A stretch of DNA of 64,000 nt. Source: Whitmania pigra (taxonomy: Eukaryota > Annelida > Clitellata > Hirudinida > Haemopidae). The notes below the pieces were generated by a model that made no database searches, was not told the DNA's origin, and was given only the letters and a program-made list of their open reading frames with translations. Position numbers and translations under genes: made by a program. The stretch is from NCBI GenBank assembly GCA_021613335.1, contig JAJTWR010000308.1, positions 1,818,001 through 1,882,000 of the forward strand, in the 5' to 3' direction. The first letter of the stretch is position 1. Each line of letters starts with the position of its first letter. Below are positions 52,527 through 63,927 of the stretch, piece by piece.

Positions 52527-55403
52527 TCAGTAATAGATGTGATCCCGGTGATGATTGAAACGTACACATCTTCCTGATCTTGTTCGTGGGGGTTCAGGTG
52601 GGTTATTGGGAGAATTTGTGATGGGTGCAGGAGCTGCCTGGTCGACAGGGGGCTTCGTGGCAGTGGTTGTCCCTGGCGTCGTCATTGTCATCTTGGCAAG
52701 TTTGACACGATCTAGCGAAACACAACTGGTGGATCCATCAGGAAGTTTTATCTTGACAATGTTTTGCTTGGTATCAAGGACTTTGTAAGGACCCTGGTAT
52801 GGAGCCTCTAAAGGTTGTCGAACTCTATCTATCCGCAACCAGACATATTGTCCAGGTTGTAAGGTAACTGACTGGGGGCGGATGGTCCGACCATGGTGTA
52901 TACCTTCGGAAAGAGTTGTAAAGTCCAGTTGACGCATGTGCTTGTGGAGTTGCTGGATTGCTTCAAACTGTTCCTTAGTAGAAGGATTCGCTTTGTGAAA
53001 GAAGACATGTGGCATCAATATATCTGAGCCTGTCATGGCTGTAAACGGTGAATACCCATGTTCAGTCGGTAAAGCTCTCAATGCTAAGCAAACTATTGGG
53101 AGTGCTATCAGCCATTCTTCATTTCGAGACACAAGTGCTGTCTTGAGTGTTCTATGGAAACGCTCGATCATCCCATTAGACTGAGGGTGATAAGCAGTGG
53201 TACGTAGTCGATGAAAACCAATAGAGTGGGACAAAGCATTGAAGAGACTACTTTCAAACTGTCGCCCTTGATCTGTAGTGAGGCATAATGGTACTCCAAA
53301 TCTACTGATCCAGTGGGTTAAAAATGCCTCAGCAACTGTGGTAGCTGTGATTGAGGCTACGGGAACACATTCAAACCAACGGGTTGCTCTGTCGATGAGT
53401 GTCACAACATATTGCATCTCTGAGGTGTAATGAGAACCAAGTGTTTTTGAAGGTTTCAGAGGTCCTACTATGTCCATGTGAACTGTTTGAAATCGATCAT
53501 TGAATGGATACATGGGCTGTTCTGGGATACTCTTGTTGTGATGATTGACCTTGGCTTTCTGACAGTCTAAGCAGTTGTTGACCCATTGTTTGATGTCTCC
53601 TTTCATTTTAGGCCAATAATAGCTTGTTGCAATCAAATTAGTAGATCCTCGTATACCTGGATGTGCCAGATTGTGAAGGTGCCTAAACACCGATTGTCTT
53701 TGTGCTAAGGGAACATATGGACGGGGATAAATTGAACTGTCTTCGCAAAGAATTGTCAAGTCCGCAGAGAGTTGATGGGTCGTGAGAGAATCCTTGCACT
53801 TTTGTATTTCTGGATCTTCAGTCTGTGCTTTGGCAATACTTGCTAGATCTGGGTGTTCGAGTTGTAGTGCAGTGACTGGCCTGGAAAGTGCATCTGCTAC
53901 TATGTTTTCAGCTCCCCTGATGTGATGTATTTCAGTGACATATTCAGAGATGATGGAGAGACGTCGTTGTTGCATGTGGGTCTTCTGGTCCCTGTTGGAT
54001 TGAAAAGCTTGGCAGATGGGTTTGTGGTCTGTAAATAAATGGAGTTCTCTGCCTTCAATGATGTGTTTGAAATGGAGGACAGCTGAGTATGCTGCCAAAA
54101 GCTCTTTGTCAAATGCAGAGTATATTGATTCTGTTTTAGATAATCTCTTGGAATAAAAAGCAATTGGCTGTGGCATACCCAAAACAACCTGATGAAGTGC
54201 AGCACCGATGGCTACCGAAGATGCATCAGTCACTAGGTGGTATAGGTTACTAGACTTGCTAATGTAATGAAGATTGGCCGCACCTGCTAGGGATGATTTT
54301 ATATCCTCAAAAGCTTTGCACTGAGGGGTTTCCCACGTCAATTGATGGTTACGTTGATTTGTACTTCCCAATAGAGTATACAAGGGGGCAGATATCTGGG
54401 CAAAGTGAGGGATGAATGATCTATAATATCCAATCATGCCAATAAAGCGTCGTAAACCTGCATAGTCTTTCGGTTTAGGAAAATCGACGATGGCTCGTGT
54501 GTTATCTTCAGGTGGTGATATTCCAGTCGAAGATAGTCTATGGCCTAGAAACACAACAGAGCTCTGGGCAAACATACATTTACTGACGTTGATCCGGAGG
54601 TTGTTTTCCTCCAGCCGCTGAAAGACAGTTCTGAGGTGTTGTATATGATCATGCTCATTGTTTGAGGCAACCAAAATATCGTCAATATACACACAAACAA
54701 ATGGCAGGTCTTGAAAGGTTGCATCCATGAATCTTTGGAATGTTTGAGTTGCATTTCTGAGACCGAATGGCATGCGAGTAAATTCAAACAAACCAAAAGG
54801 AGTTGTAACGGCTGTCTTTGGGATGTCATCTGGATAAATGGGGATGTTGTAATATGCCTTCACCAAATCTAATTTGCTGAATACTGAACTGCCACTGAGT
54901 CGGCTTGTCACATCGGAAATTCTTGGCAGAGGATATCTATCAGGTTTTGTGACACTGTTGAGTTTCCGATAATCTCCACAGGGCCGCCATTGGTTGTCCT
55001 TTTTGGGGACCATGTGTAGTGGGCTGGAATAAGAACTGCTAGATTGTCGAACAATCCCAGCCTTTAACAGCATTGCGAATTCTTGCTTAGCGGCCTCAAA
55101 TTTGTCAGGTGGGAGTTGTCGAAAACGGGAACAGATTGGCTTGTTTGATGTTAGTTCAATTGTATGCTGTGCTGACGATGAGGGTGAACGGAGGTTTATC
55201 TGCCAAGGGCCAACCAGAGCAGTGTGACGTTCTAGAGCAGGTGGACAGTCGAATACAGGGGCAATAATCTCCCCAACCGTTGTTATCATTGCTGTGGAGA
55301 GTGACGTTTTCGTGTCCAGAAGTTGGCGGTTGCGACAGTCAACAAGTAAATGGTGATGAATGAAGAAATCAGCCCCTAATATTGGTTGTGTGGTGACTGC
55401 CAC
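52527..55403 (-). CDS. gypsy pol: reverse transcriptase, RNase H, integrase
   Basis: Open frame of 958 codons; the first Met is probably not a true start, since the frame begins inside the end of the protease (TQPILGADFF). Reverse transcriptase: FSKLDLVKAYYNIPI, TPFGLFEFTRMPFGLRNAT and the catalytic VYIDDILVAS. RNase H: FYSKRLSKTESIYSAFDKEL and HLFTDHKPI. Integrase: zinc finger (HLHNLAHPGIRG ... CLDCQKAK), the catalytic acids in VTLIDRATRWFE, TTDQGRQFESS and MIERFHR, and a C-terminal chromo-less tail rich in Pro. All catalytic residues I can check are present, so the enzymes could be functional if expressed. Confidence 0.93.
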   Translation of the reverse strand: MAVTTQPILGADFFIHHHLLVDCRNRQLLDTKTSLSTAMITTVGEIIAPVFDCPPALERHTALVGPWQINLRSPSSSAQHTIELTSNKPICSRFRQLPPDKFEAAKQEFAMLLKAGIVRQSSSSYSSPLHMVPKKDNQWRPCGDYRKLNSVTKPDRYPLPRISDVTSRLSGSSVFSKLDLVKAYYNIPIYPDDIPKTAVTTPFGLFEFTRMPFGLRNATQTFQRFMDATFQDLPFVCVYIDDILVASNNEHDHIQHLRTVFQRLEENNLRINVSKCMFAQSSVVFLGHRLSSTGISPPEDNTRAIVDFPKPKDYAGLRRFIGMIGYYRSFIPHFAQISAPLYTLLGSTNQRNHQLTWETPQCKAFEDIKSSLAGAANLHYISKSSNLYHLVTDASSVAIGAALHQVVLGMPQPIAFYSKRLSKTESIYSAFDKELLAAYSAVLHFKHIIEGRELHLFTDHKPICQAFQSNRDQKTHMQQRRLSIISEYVTEIHHIRGAENIVADALSRPVTALQLEHPDLASIAKAQTEDPEIQKCKDSLTTHQLSADLTILCEDSSIYPRPYVPLAQRQSVFRHLHNLAHPGIRGSTNLIATSYYWPKMKGDIKQWVNNCLDCQKAKVNHHNKSIPEQPMYPFNDRFQTVHMDIVGPLKPSKTLGSHYTSEMQYVVTLIDRATRWFECVPVASITATTVAEAFLTHWISRFGVPLCLTTDQGRQFESSLFNALSHSIGFHRLRTTAYHPQSNGMIERFHRTLKTALVSRNEEWLIALPIVCLALRALPTEHGYSPFTAMTGSDILMPHVFFHKANPSTKEQFEAIQQLHKHMRQLDFTTLSEGIHHGRTIRPQSVTLQPGQYVWLRIDRVRQPLEAPYQGPYKVLDTKQNIVKIKLPDGSTSCVSLDRVKLAKMTMTTPGTTTATKPPVDQAAPAPITNSPNNPPEPPRTRSGRCVRFNHHRDHIYY

Positions 55404-56400
55404 TATGAATGTCGGTGAATTCTCTTCGGAGGTCTCGACTGCTTATCGTTAGTGTAACTTCTCCATGAATCTCGAGAGGCATACCGTTGGCTGTGCACAA
55501 CTTGACGTTTGTCGCTCTGATTGGAACTGAAATGTTTGATAACGTTTTTGGGGGGAATGATCGATACCGCTGATCCGGTGTCGACTAGAAACTTGAATTG
55601 ATGACGTATGGTGTTAGCTGTTGTGAAAAATGCGACATAAAACGTAGGGGCACCTTTGATGGTCGCAACCGAAGTAGCCTCTTCTAGTTTTCCGACATTG
55701 GCTTGTGAGACACTGCTAGACTGGGCAACTCGGGCGCCACGCTTGTCTGGCCAAACGCACCAGGGTCGGCAGGATTTAGCCTCAGGACCAAAATAAATGT
55801 GTGCTCGACAAACTTTTGGTAGTTGACCTGGGGTGATAGGTTCCAGTGTTCTGTTCCTGTGGTTCTTTTGACATCGTCAACATCCAGTGTTGGTTCCTGG
55901 ATCGTTTGTGTGTGTTGAACTGATGTCATGGTAATCAATTCGTCTGCCAATTTCCCCACCTCTTCCAAAGACAAGTTTTTCTGTGCTGCAATGACTAGGG
56001 CCAAATTGGTAGGCAACAATCTCTGGAACCTGTGGCGAACCATGTCATCAGGTGCACCAACTTGTTGAGCTAGCTTTTTCATGGCTTGCAGATGTTGTGA
56101 AGGCCTGCCTGTTAACGGATTTTGTTGTAGGAACTGGTCGAAGAGCTCAGCTTTGTTTGGCATGGTTTGCTCAAGCACTGCACTTTTCAGGCGGTCGTAA
56201 TCCATGGCCTCCACAGTGTCATTATCAAGGCACATTACCACAGACCCTGGTGGGGCTGCCAATGCGTGATAAAATTTTGTTGAGCTCACCGTGATGCTGG
56301 AGAGAGAAAACTGTGCTTCCATTATCCTGAACCAAGCCGATGCCTCGGCTGGGTTGAAGACAACCGGTTTGATAGAAATTGAAGCAGCTTGCCATTCCAT
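55404..56400 (-). pseudogene. gypsy gag and protease, frame-broken
   Basis: The gag-like frame starts MEWQAASISIKPVVFN and has the invertebrate gypsy gag features FNPAEASAWFRIMEAQF and HALAALPG-type segments; it stays open to 55684. The expected zinc knuckle (C-x2-H ... C-x3-C, near 55735-55830) lies in a different frame. The protease active site FLVDTGSAVSIIPP (about 55560-55600) follows, and two further frame changes occur between it and the RT frame. So gag, protease and RT cannot be read as one or two normal frames. No joined sequence is given. Confidence 0.75.
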
Positions 56401-56413
56401 TAGAGTTTGTGTT

Positions 56414-56431
56414 CAGAGTCGGGGTCACCAA
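56414..56431 (-). other. primer-binding site of the gypsy element
   Basis: TGGTGACCCCGACTCTGA on the element strand begins one or two bases inside the 5' LTR and starts with TGG, complementary to a tRNA CCA end. The tRNA was not identified. Confidence 0.65.
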
Positions 56432-56568
56432 TGAAGTATGCAGTTTATTGACAGAATCAGACTAACACTTGACTTTATTCGAACGTACAATCAGTATCAT
56501 TCATGAACGGATTGACGACGCTGCCCTCGTATTGGGCACAAAATGTCCTTAGAAGGGGTGTGCAGTCA
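56432..56568 (-). repeat. 5' LTR of the gypsy element, truncated
   Basis: Matches 52339-52500 from TGAAGTATGCAG onward, but lacks an internal block and stops at GTGTGCAGTCA, missing the last CTACA. The following base belongs to a non-LTR retrotransposon frame. Confidence 0.85.
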
Positions 56569-57021
56569 GTGAGATTGTATAAGGCATTAGTAAGGTCACA
56601 CCTTGAGTACTGTGTGCAAGTGTGGAACCCTCATTTGAGAAAGGATGTAGAAGTGTTGGAAAGAGTACAAAGAAAGGCAACCAGGATGATAGAAGGTTTT
56701 GGAAAGCTGAGTTACGAGGAAAGATTAAATAGATGTAAATTAACGACTCTGGAAAACAGAAGAAATAGAGGGGACCTCATCGAGGCAATCAAAATTTTAT
56801 CGGGAAGGGAAGGCCTTTTGCCTGAACAGTTTTTCGAAGCCACAAAAAGTGTTTCTACTAGAGGGCACGATTGTAAATTATATAGCAAGGCTTCGGGAAA
56901 CTTGAAAAACAATTATTTCAGTTCAAGGGTGGTTTCCTTATGGAATAAACTAGACAAGGAAACCATCCACGCTGACACAGTAGATAAATTCAAAATTTAC
57001 TTAAGTAAATTCGGTTATTAG
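56569..57021 (+). pseudogene. non-LTR retrotransposon, 3' end of reverse transcriptase
   Basis: C-terminal reverse transcriptase region of a jockey/CR1/L2-type LINE: LYKALVRSHLEYCVQVWNP, VLERVQRKATRMI, LSYEERLNRCKLTTL and FSSRVVSLWNKLD are hallmarks of the domain after the catalytic palm. The frame ends TAG... at about 57019-57021 (KFGY stop). The 5' part, including the catalytic residues, is absent. An apparent start codon at 56503 lies in the LTR and is a chimeric accident. The likely 3' end is near 57080-57090, where short TTATG repeats occur. Confidence 0.85.
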
Positions 57022-57601
57022 GACTAAAAATAGTGATTATTACACAGATCCAGGTCTTCTTAACCACTATAAATAATTGTTATGTTATGTTTGTTAAGCG
57101 TCAGCACAAGCCCCTTCTAATGGAAGCTAACAAGAAAATCCGGTTATGCTGGACAAAAGAGATGCTGAGTTCGGAGATGAACTGGGACGCCCCTTGAGGG
57201 GGGGGGCAAGAGGGGCAGCTTGCATCCTCACTTGGAACAGACTGAAATAAGTTGGGAAAATTAGGATTTACAATTTAAATGCATATTATAATAATTTCCA
57301 CAAAGTTTAGAATTTAAAGTTACAACAAATATTTAAAATGGAATAATGTCCGCCCATCTCTCTTGATATTAAATTAAATTCGCCATTGGTTGGAAATTTC
57401 GTTGTCTTGGTGATTTTGTTTACTTTCATAATTTGTTGACGGTTATTTGAAAGTTTGAATTTTTAACGCTTGTTATAATAAGCGCTTAATTGGTAATAAT
57501 AACAAGTATTACTATAGTTTAATAAATGTAATCAACAAGTTGTTATTACGATTCCGCAGTAATTACCAGTAAATAGTACATCTTATTGCTCGTTATAATT
57601 C
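57022..57601. other. LINE 3' tail and unassigned AT-rich sequence
   Basis: The LINE 3' UTR probably ends around 57090. A run of nine to ten G at about 57197-57207 is the only unusual composition. No gene seen. Confidence 0.5.
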
Positions 57602-58215
57602 TTGTTTAAAAGGATGGTTTGAAGACGTTAAGCTGAGACCTTATCATGTTTCATATCTGAGCCACAGATCGCAAAATGAATTTGTTCAATTAATTGCGAA
57701 CACGCTCAAAAGTAAAATCATTAAAGAAATTTCTGACAATCAGTTCTACACTGTGATGGTGGATTCAAAACGAGATAGCTCGAGGAAAGACATGTTGACT
57801 ATTGTAATCCGTTTCGTAAATCAGGAAGGACTTGCAAATGAAAGACTCTTGCAAATAACCGAAATAACTGACAAGACTGGCGCTGGAATAGGAAAAAGTA
57901 GTCAGTTGCTTGCAACGCAATGCCGTTGATACTGACAATCTTTCTTTTCAATCGTATGATTTTGTTGCTTCAATGTCGGGAAAGTTTAAAGGGGCTCGAC
58001 AGAAAGTATCTGAGTTGGTTGGCCATTTTGTATCATATGCTCCTTGTCAAGCACACAGAACAAACACCGCAGTTGAACATTGTTGCCGTGCCAGTATGAT
58101 AATTTCCTATATGTTTAATATTTTAGAAGAATTTTTGGAGTTGGGAAAAAATGTCCTACATGCCCCCCCCCCCACTATTTTGCCTTCGGTACGTCCCTGG
58201 ATGAAAAGAAAATGA
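57602..58215 (+). pseudogene. hAT-like transposase relic (DUF4371/ZMYM-type)
   Basis: Two frames with transposase character. The first (about 57611-57928) reads WFEDVKLRPYHVSYLSHRSQ, FYTVMVDSKRDSSRKDMLTI and ends in a stop. The second, from about 57910, has SYDFVASMSGKFKGARQKV and YAPCQAHRTNTAVEHCC, the Gly-Tyr-Asp-Gly-Ala-x-x-Met-Ser-Gly region and the Cys-x2-His of hAT/DUF4371 transposases (with the first Gly and Ala changed). It breaks at a poly-C run near 58162-58172. N- and C-terminal parts are missing, so it is dead. Confidence 0.65.
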
Positions 58216-59164
58216 ATTTTGATGGTCTAGATAGCTATAAATATTATTGGCATGATGTCAGAGAGCCCAAAAAAACTTTTTTTTTAATTTCAGAGGCGTC
58301 TCAGTGATGGCTTGAGCAGCCATTTCCTCTTGTGATTCATCTGAACTCGTCTTCTTGGGGAGAGAGCAGAACTCAGTAAAATATGCTGAAACATTGGACC
58401 ATTATCTCTTGAAAGAGATGTGTGAGAAAATTTGAGATGATGCAGTCATTTTTCCTTGACCTATTTCCTTGAAATACTTTGACAATTTTTTTACTATGCA
58501 ATAATCTTATTAAGCTCAGGAACAAACTTTGATAATTTGTCTTCAATATTCAATTTTCTCCATAATCAAAATCAATTGTAAAATTTTAAAGAAAAAAAAG
58601 GGTTTTGAGTCCACAAAATCTATAATAAAAACAGATTTCCAGTTTCAAGGAAACCCAGGTGAAAATACTTGGTTACAGACAGGAATTTCATTTTCACCAT
58701 CCAAATAATTTATCTGCCTGATGTCTTGGGTGCAAAAAACTGGTTAGAACTTGGAACAAACCTTCATTCAGCCTTAAATCTGAAGCATCTTATCTTATAT
58801 ACTTCAATTAACCTTCCAGCTCGAGCATCCTTGAGTTATTTTGATAAAATTTTAGAGGATGATGCCGGGGGAGAGTAGAATAATCTTGAACCACTTCAGA
58901 GAAACTAAAAGCTCTCAAAGTAATGTGACCAACTCGCAATGATATCGAATCTTCGACTGATTCTGTTTTTTATGTGTTTACTTTATCTTACTGGACTATT
59001 ATTAATGACGGGTGCTCCTCAGACCTAACAAAGAACATCACCTAGCTTCGTCAATCAGGTTCAAATGATGATTCAATTCAAAATTTATAATTGCTTTCCC
59101 ATGACATCTCAAGTCCCACTCCAAAGACTTCACCCCACAAAGAGAAGACATAAATTCTATCCAC
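58216..59164. other. no gene recognised
   Basis: Short open frames only. A stretch around 58300-58900 may be further decayed transposon sequence (GAKNWLELGTNLHSALNLKH), but I cannot support a call. Confidence 0.4.
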
Positions 59165-59170
59165 TTTATT
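59165..59170 (-). terminator. polyadenylation signal of filamin
   Basis: AATAAA on the reverse strand, about 455 bp after the filamin stop codon. Confidence 0.4.
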
Positions 59171-59623
59171 AAGAATTAAAAATTGGTTTTAAAAAAATAG
59201 AACGTGAATCTCGAATTATAAATTGTAATCGCATGTAATTGCTTGCTTGCCTTTAAAGAAAGGAGATATTTTAACTTTTTGATTAAGAAATACAGCGTAT
59301 ACTGACGATACTTTTGTTGTTTGATTTCAAGTGATGAAGCACAAATATGCACATGTCTTACATAGAAAAGCATTGGCTCCTAGAAATCTTACATAATTGA
59401 AAACTAACATCAATAAATTAGAAAACTATATCTCCATTGTAAGTGGCATGAAGATGATGGCTGGCCCTTAAACAATAAACACAATACAGAGCGTTCGAGA
59501 ACACAAATATCAAAGTAGTAACATGATTAAAAGCGTGAAAGATGTGAAACAGGCATCCTCTTAAAGATGGTCCATCGAAAGCTATTTGAGGTCATGTACT
59601 ATCGTAGCCGCTAAAAGACCTTT

Positions 59624-62600
59624 TCACTGAACGACAATGTGGAAGGGGCTTCCAGGGATGTGCTGTTCACCCCACTTCACTACCAGGACGTATTCTCCCT
59701 TCTCGCCTGGTCGGTATATTACAGTGTACTGGCCATCGCCAGAATGCTTCACAGAAACCTCCTCACAGGGCAGTTCAGGGCCCATAACACCTACCAGAAG
59801 CATGTTTCGCCCTAGCAAAATAAATCATGAATATTTTAGAAAACTCATTAAAGGTTCCAATCAAACTGTGACTCAAAACATTCAAGCGAACAAACCTGCC
59901 CTTGATGTATCAACGGTAAATGTAGCCTCCTTGTTTGCACTCGCCCTCTGCAAGCCTGTGCCTCTTGACTGAACCTTTGTGGCATCAGAATTATAGAAAA
60001 CATCAGGCGACGAAAACATTTGAGTTGTGGTTGATTTTGTCACTGTCTCCACAACCACTTTAGATTGCTCATTCCAGGACCCTCCTTTTCCTGAGCCTGA
60101 AAAAATGTTTAAATAATTGTGTTTGACCGTCAGGCTTAAATCAATTTTTATAAGTACAATCTGCCACGTCAATGGCATACTTCCATCAACAAACTAAAAT
60201 AACTAAAGTCATACCTGTGACAATTGCTTTGAAAGGACTTCCAGACACATGTGATGATCCCCCATACTTAATGGAAATTAAGTACTCTCCTGGGGCAGAT
60301 GGCAGGTATGAAAACTCGTAACCGTTTCCAACCTCCAAGCAGTTCAATTGGGCTTTAGATGGTCCATCAATTGTCACAGCCAATGCTCCAGACCCTGCCT
60401 TAGTTGTGTCCACAATGAACTTTGAAAGTTGGCCTTCAACAAATATTTTCAATTACAAACTGTAAAAATCTAAAACCTAAAATAACAAATCATAATGATA
60501 CCTGTCTGGCCCTTGGAGAGACCTTCTCCATAAACTTTCACAAGTGATGGGTCGGCTTCCACATTTCCGACGACGACCCTGAATGGACTTCCGGCAATGG
60601 GGACCCCGTTTTGACGGACAAAGATTTGATGAATTCCATTCTCATGAGGAACAAAACGAACTGTGCAAGTTTCTGTGGAGCGTTATTGATGTGAACCAAG
60701 ATGAAACAAAGACAATCCCATGTACATTATTTCTTCAATAGCACCAACCGTTGTCGATATGCTCAATAATAGCCTGATCCTCAGCTCCTGAGGGGGCAAT
60801 GATTCTTGCATCCAACATTCCCTTGTTGCCAGTCATGTCCACCGTGAATGCCGCAGGTTTGTTCAACTGCACGATAACATTGCAATTGTAAGTACAGCTC
60901 AAGTAATAGCTTGAAACCAAAACTGAAACAAAAATCCAAACCTGGCATCCGTGCTCCTGCAGTTCCGAGATGTTCAGTCTCCTCTCAGCTCCTGAGGGTG
61001 CCACGTAAACCTTGAATGGAGAATCAGGAATGTTCTGGTCATTGTACTTCAAATGGATCAAGTAGTCACCTGAAAATCAGCATAACTCAATAAGCCATTT
61101 TTATTTTATCACTTTTATTCTAATTTCTAAATCATAAGATAAAAACCTGCAACAGAGCATGTGTAGGAGACCTCGCAAGATCCATCCCTGCCGTCTTTGA
61201 ACTGAATGTCAGCCTTTGATGGGCCCTCCATGGCAATTGAAAGACATCCAGCACCTGCTTCTCTTGTGTAAATGTTGAAGTGTGCTGCGGAATCAAGTCC
61301 AGTTGTCAAAAATATTTTTAAACTTTTATTGGTATCTATTTTGATTCAAAAACCACAAACCTGGAACATCAACTTCAGCTCTCTCCAATCCCTGACCGAC
61401 AGCCTTGACCTTATGAGCACCGCCCTCAGCTATTGGTCCAACTGTAAACTGGAAGGGGCTTCCTGCAATTGCACACAGTGGGTGAATAATAAATAATGAC
61501 ATGCTTAAACATGTTATGTTTTAAACCAGGTATTTTGTGCATAATTAAAATAATAAATAACCTGGAATGTGGAGTCCCTTGTGCTTGACACTGACTGTGT
61601 GAACACCAAGCTCCTTTGGAACAAATTTGATGCTGTATTGGTCATCAGAAATCTCTTCAACTTCGCATTTTTCAGTCAATCCTGATGGGTTAGTGACTGA
61701 AGCACTGAGCTCGTATTTCTTCGTGGCTAATCAATAAAACCAGTATAAAGTCAATAAACTCATACCAACATTTAATTTGTTTAGATTTAATTCACTTTTA
61801 CTACATTAACTCACCAGGAATCCTGAGGCTAAGTTCACATTCACTTCCAACTTGTGCCACATCGCCTGGACCCCTCTTTCTGAACAATTCTTCTGATTTT
61901 ATTCCTCCAGAAGTACCTCCGATCTTCACCATGAATGGACTGCCTGCATCAAGTTATGGAAGAGCGGACGTCAGAAAATGAAAACACAAAACGCCTAGGA
62001 ACCACAACAACGAACCGGGGACGTGTTGATCGGCAAACTTGACGTTGACGATGTAGTTTCCCGGTTCGGTCGGCTTGTATCTGACGACGCACACTCCGTC
62101 AGACTCCTCAGAACATTCCAAGTCCGCCTTGCTCGGTCCTTCCACAGAGAGGCTCAAACCTCCGTATCCTAAGGCAACATTTCAGAAAATCATTTCACCA
62201 ATTAATGGCTCAAACCAATCACTAGTAAATACATACCTGCATCTTTGGAGTTGATGAAAAATTCATTCACTTCGTTAGCCATTCCTTCTTCCAAGCCTTT
62301 GCCATAAGTCTTTACCTTGTTAACGTTGGCAATCTCAGCCTCAGAGACTGTGATCTTAAAAGGAGAGTTTGGGACATGCTTTCCATGCTTCAAGACATCC
62401 ACATAATAATCTCCTGCCTCTGTTGGAGTAAAGACCACTCCTGCAAAAATAAAATGATTTAAAGAACCATCAGCTTCACTAGATAAATTAAGTAAAAGTG
62501 ACATTACGATACTAAATGTTATTAAAATCTAAATTGACTAATTATTAAAAAAGAGGCCAAAATAGCTCACCAGTTTGGCCATTGTCCAACTTCTTGATGA

Positions 62601-63927
62601 TGCATGGCTCCATCTTTCCAGATGGATATCTTATGCTGGCTTTTAAGCTTGAAAGATCAGTTTCTGTGAGCTTCAGTGGGATGTCACTGGTTCCACCAAG
62701 GTTGGCATGAGTCATCTGGGCTTCTTTGTCTATGGAGAGAATAATAAGCTGCAGTTTGCCACCTTTTACCAATGCTTTTGCAGCTCAGTTTTTAATTGAT
62801 TACCAGCTATTGACTACGATTAATACAAACACCATTATTGTGATTATTGAAGTGTTGATATATACTACTAGATATATGTACTAAATATTTACTACTAACC
62901 AGAAGGAGATATCTTAGCAGTGAAGGGAGATCCGTTGATGTGCTTGTCGTCGAACAAAACGTTGACCTTGTAACTTCCAGGAACGGTAGGAAGGTAGCTG
63001 ACCGAGCAAGTGCCGTCTCCGTTGTCGGCACAAAGCATGTCGGCCTTCGAAGGACCCTCCACGGCCAGGGACAGACCTCCTTTGATTAAAATAAATCGTA
63101 ATCAATATCTTGGTAAATACTCAAGCCATGTTATTGCAATCTATAGTTTATTAAAGCGATTTACTTAATTATTCACCTGCTCCGGCATCCTTCGTAACCA
63201 CCGTGAAGTGGCATTTCTCTCCACTTATTCCATGGGAAAGACCTGGTCCATGTGCACTGACGTTCCCAGAAGAAATACTGGAAACAAAGAATTCAAAGGG
63301 GCTTCCCTGAATTGGCAAATCATTGTAGAGGACAAAGAGCTTGTGCAGTCCCTCTTCTGAAGGCGTGTAAATGACTCCAACTGAACCGTTACGGTTATCC
63401 ACGACCTTTGGACGCTCCTTCTTTCCAGATGGAGTCAGAATCTCAGCTACAAATAAATAATAATAATAATAACGATAATAACGGTAATAACGACGATGAT
63501 GTTAACATGCCGCAAGTCAATTCAAGGAGGCTTACACTTTGAAGTTAGAATTTAATATAAAATAGCTAGCATTAGGAATTCCAACTGCAATCGTACTAAC
63601 GAATGCCTACTACGTTAGTATAACTAAGTCAGAAATAGGGTCCCGCCAATTATGATCAACACAATTTAAATTAAACAATTATTTCACCTGTGACAAAGCT
63701 GAAGACGGGTCCAATTGGAAGTTTGAACTCAACAGGCTCATAATCCTCGGGAATTTCCTTTCTAACTGATCTCGTATCCTGCACTTTTTCTGGATGAACC
63801 AAATCCACCAACTGAAAGATTCAATGACAAGTTGAAACCAAGTTAATGAAAGATCAAATTAAAAAAAAACAAAGACTCCAACCTCATTCTCAGCCACGTA
63901 TTCCTTGTAATCTTCAGGACTCAATGC
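59624..63927 (-). CDS. filamin, C-terminal rod repeats (5' part beyond window)
   Basis: Actin cross-linking scaffold built from Ig-like filamin repeats; the last repeat dimerises the protein. Exons in view: 63883-63927, 63688-63811, 63177-63446, 62900-63079, 62572-62729, 62237-62440, 62016-62168, 61815-61943, 61562-61726, 61361-61462, 61147-61284, 60942-61069, 60749-60866, 60502-60672, 60215-60433, 59896-60096, 59624-59811. Repeat signatures recur: [53 protein letters not shown]. The penultimate exon holds a Ser/Thr-rich hinge ([14 protein letters not shown]) before the last repeat, which ends [14 protein letters not shown] and stop. About eight to nine repeats are present. The actin-binding calponin-homology domains would lie to the right of the window. 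Splice sites were set by eye; phases were not all checked. Confidence 0.92.
63452..63494. repeat. AAT/ATAACG microsatellite beside a filamin splice acceptor
   Basis: AAATAAATAATAATAATAAT then degenerate units, starting three to four bases beyond the acceptor AG (63447-63448) of exon 63177-63446 on the minus strand, so the repeat again serves as the T-rich tract of the intron. Confidence 0.85.

Larger units (their letters stand above)
52339..56568 (-). mobile_element. Ty3/gypsy LTR retrotransposon, near full length
   Basis: A 4.2-kb element read on the minus strand: LTR, primer-binding site, gag-like frame, protease segment, reverse transcriptase, RNase H, integrase, LTR. The two LTRs are almost identical, so insertion is recent on this evidence, but gag and protease are broken by frame changes while RT to integrase is one open frame. 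The right (5') LTR is truncated where it meets a non-LTR retrotransposon, and I find no target-site duplication. Confidence 0.92.

Noticed and set aside
56503..56568. Apparent N-terminus (MNGLTTLPSYWAQNVLRR) of the LINE frame.
   Set aside because: These codons come from the gypsy LTR in reverse orientation; the chimera is accidental.
57190..57225. G-quadruplex or regulatory element at the long G run.
   Set aside because: Only two G tracts long enough are present; a four-tract motif is not seen.
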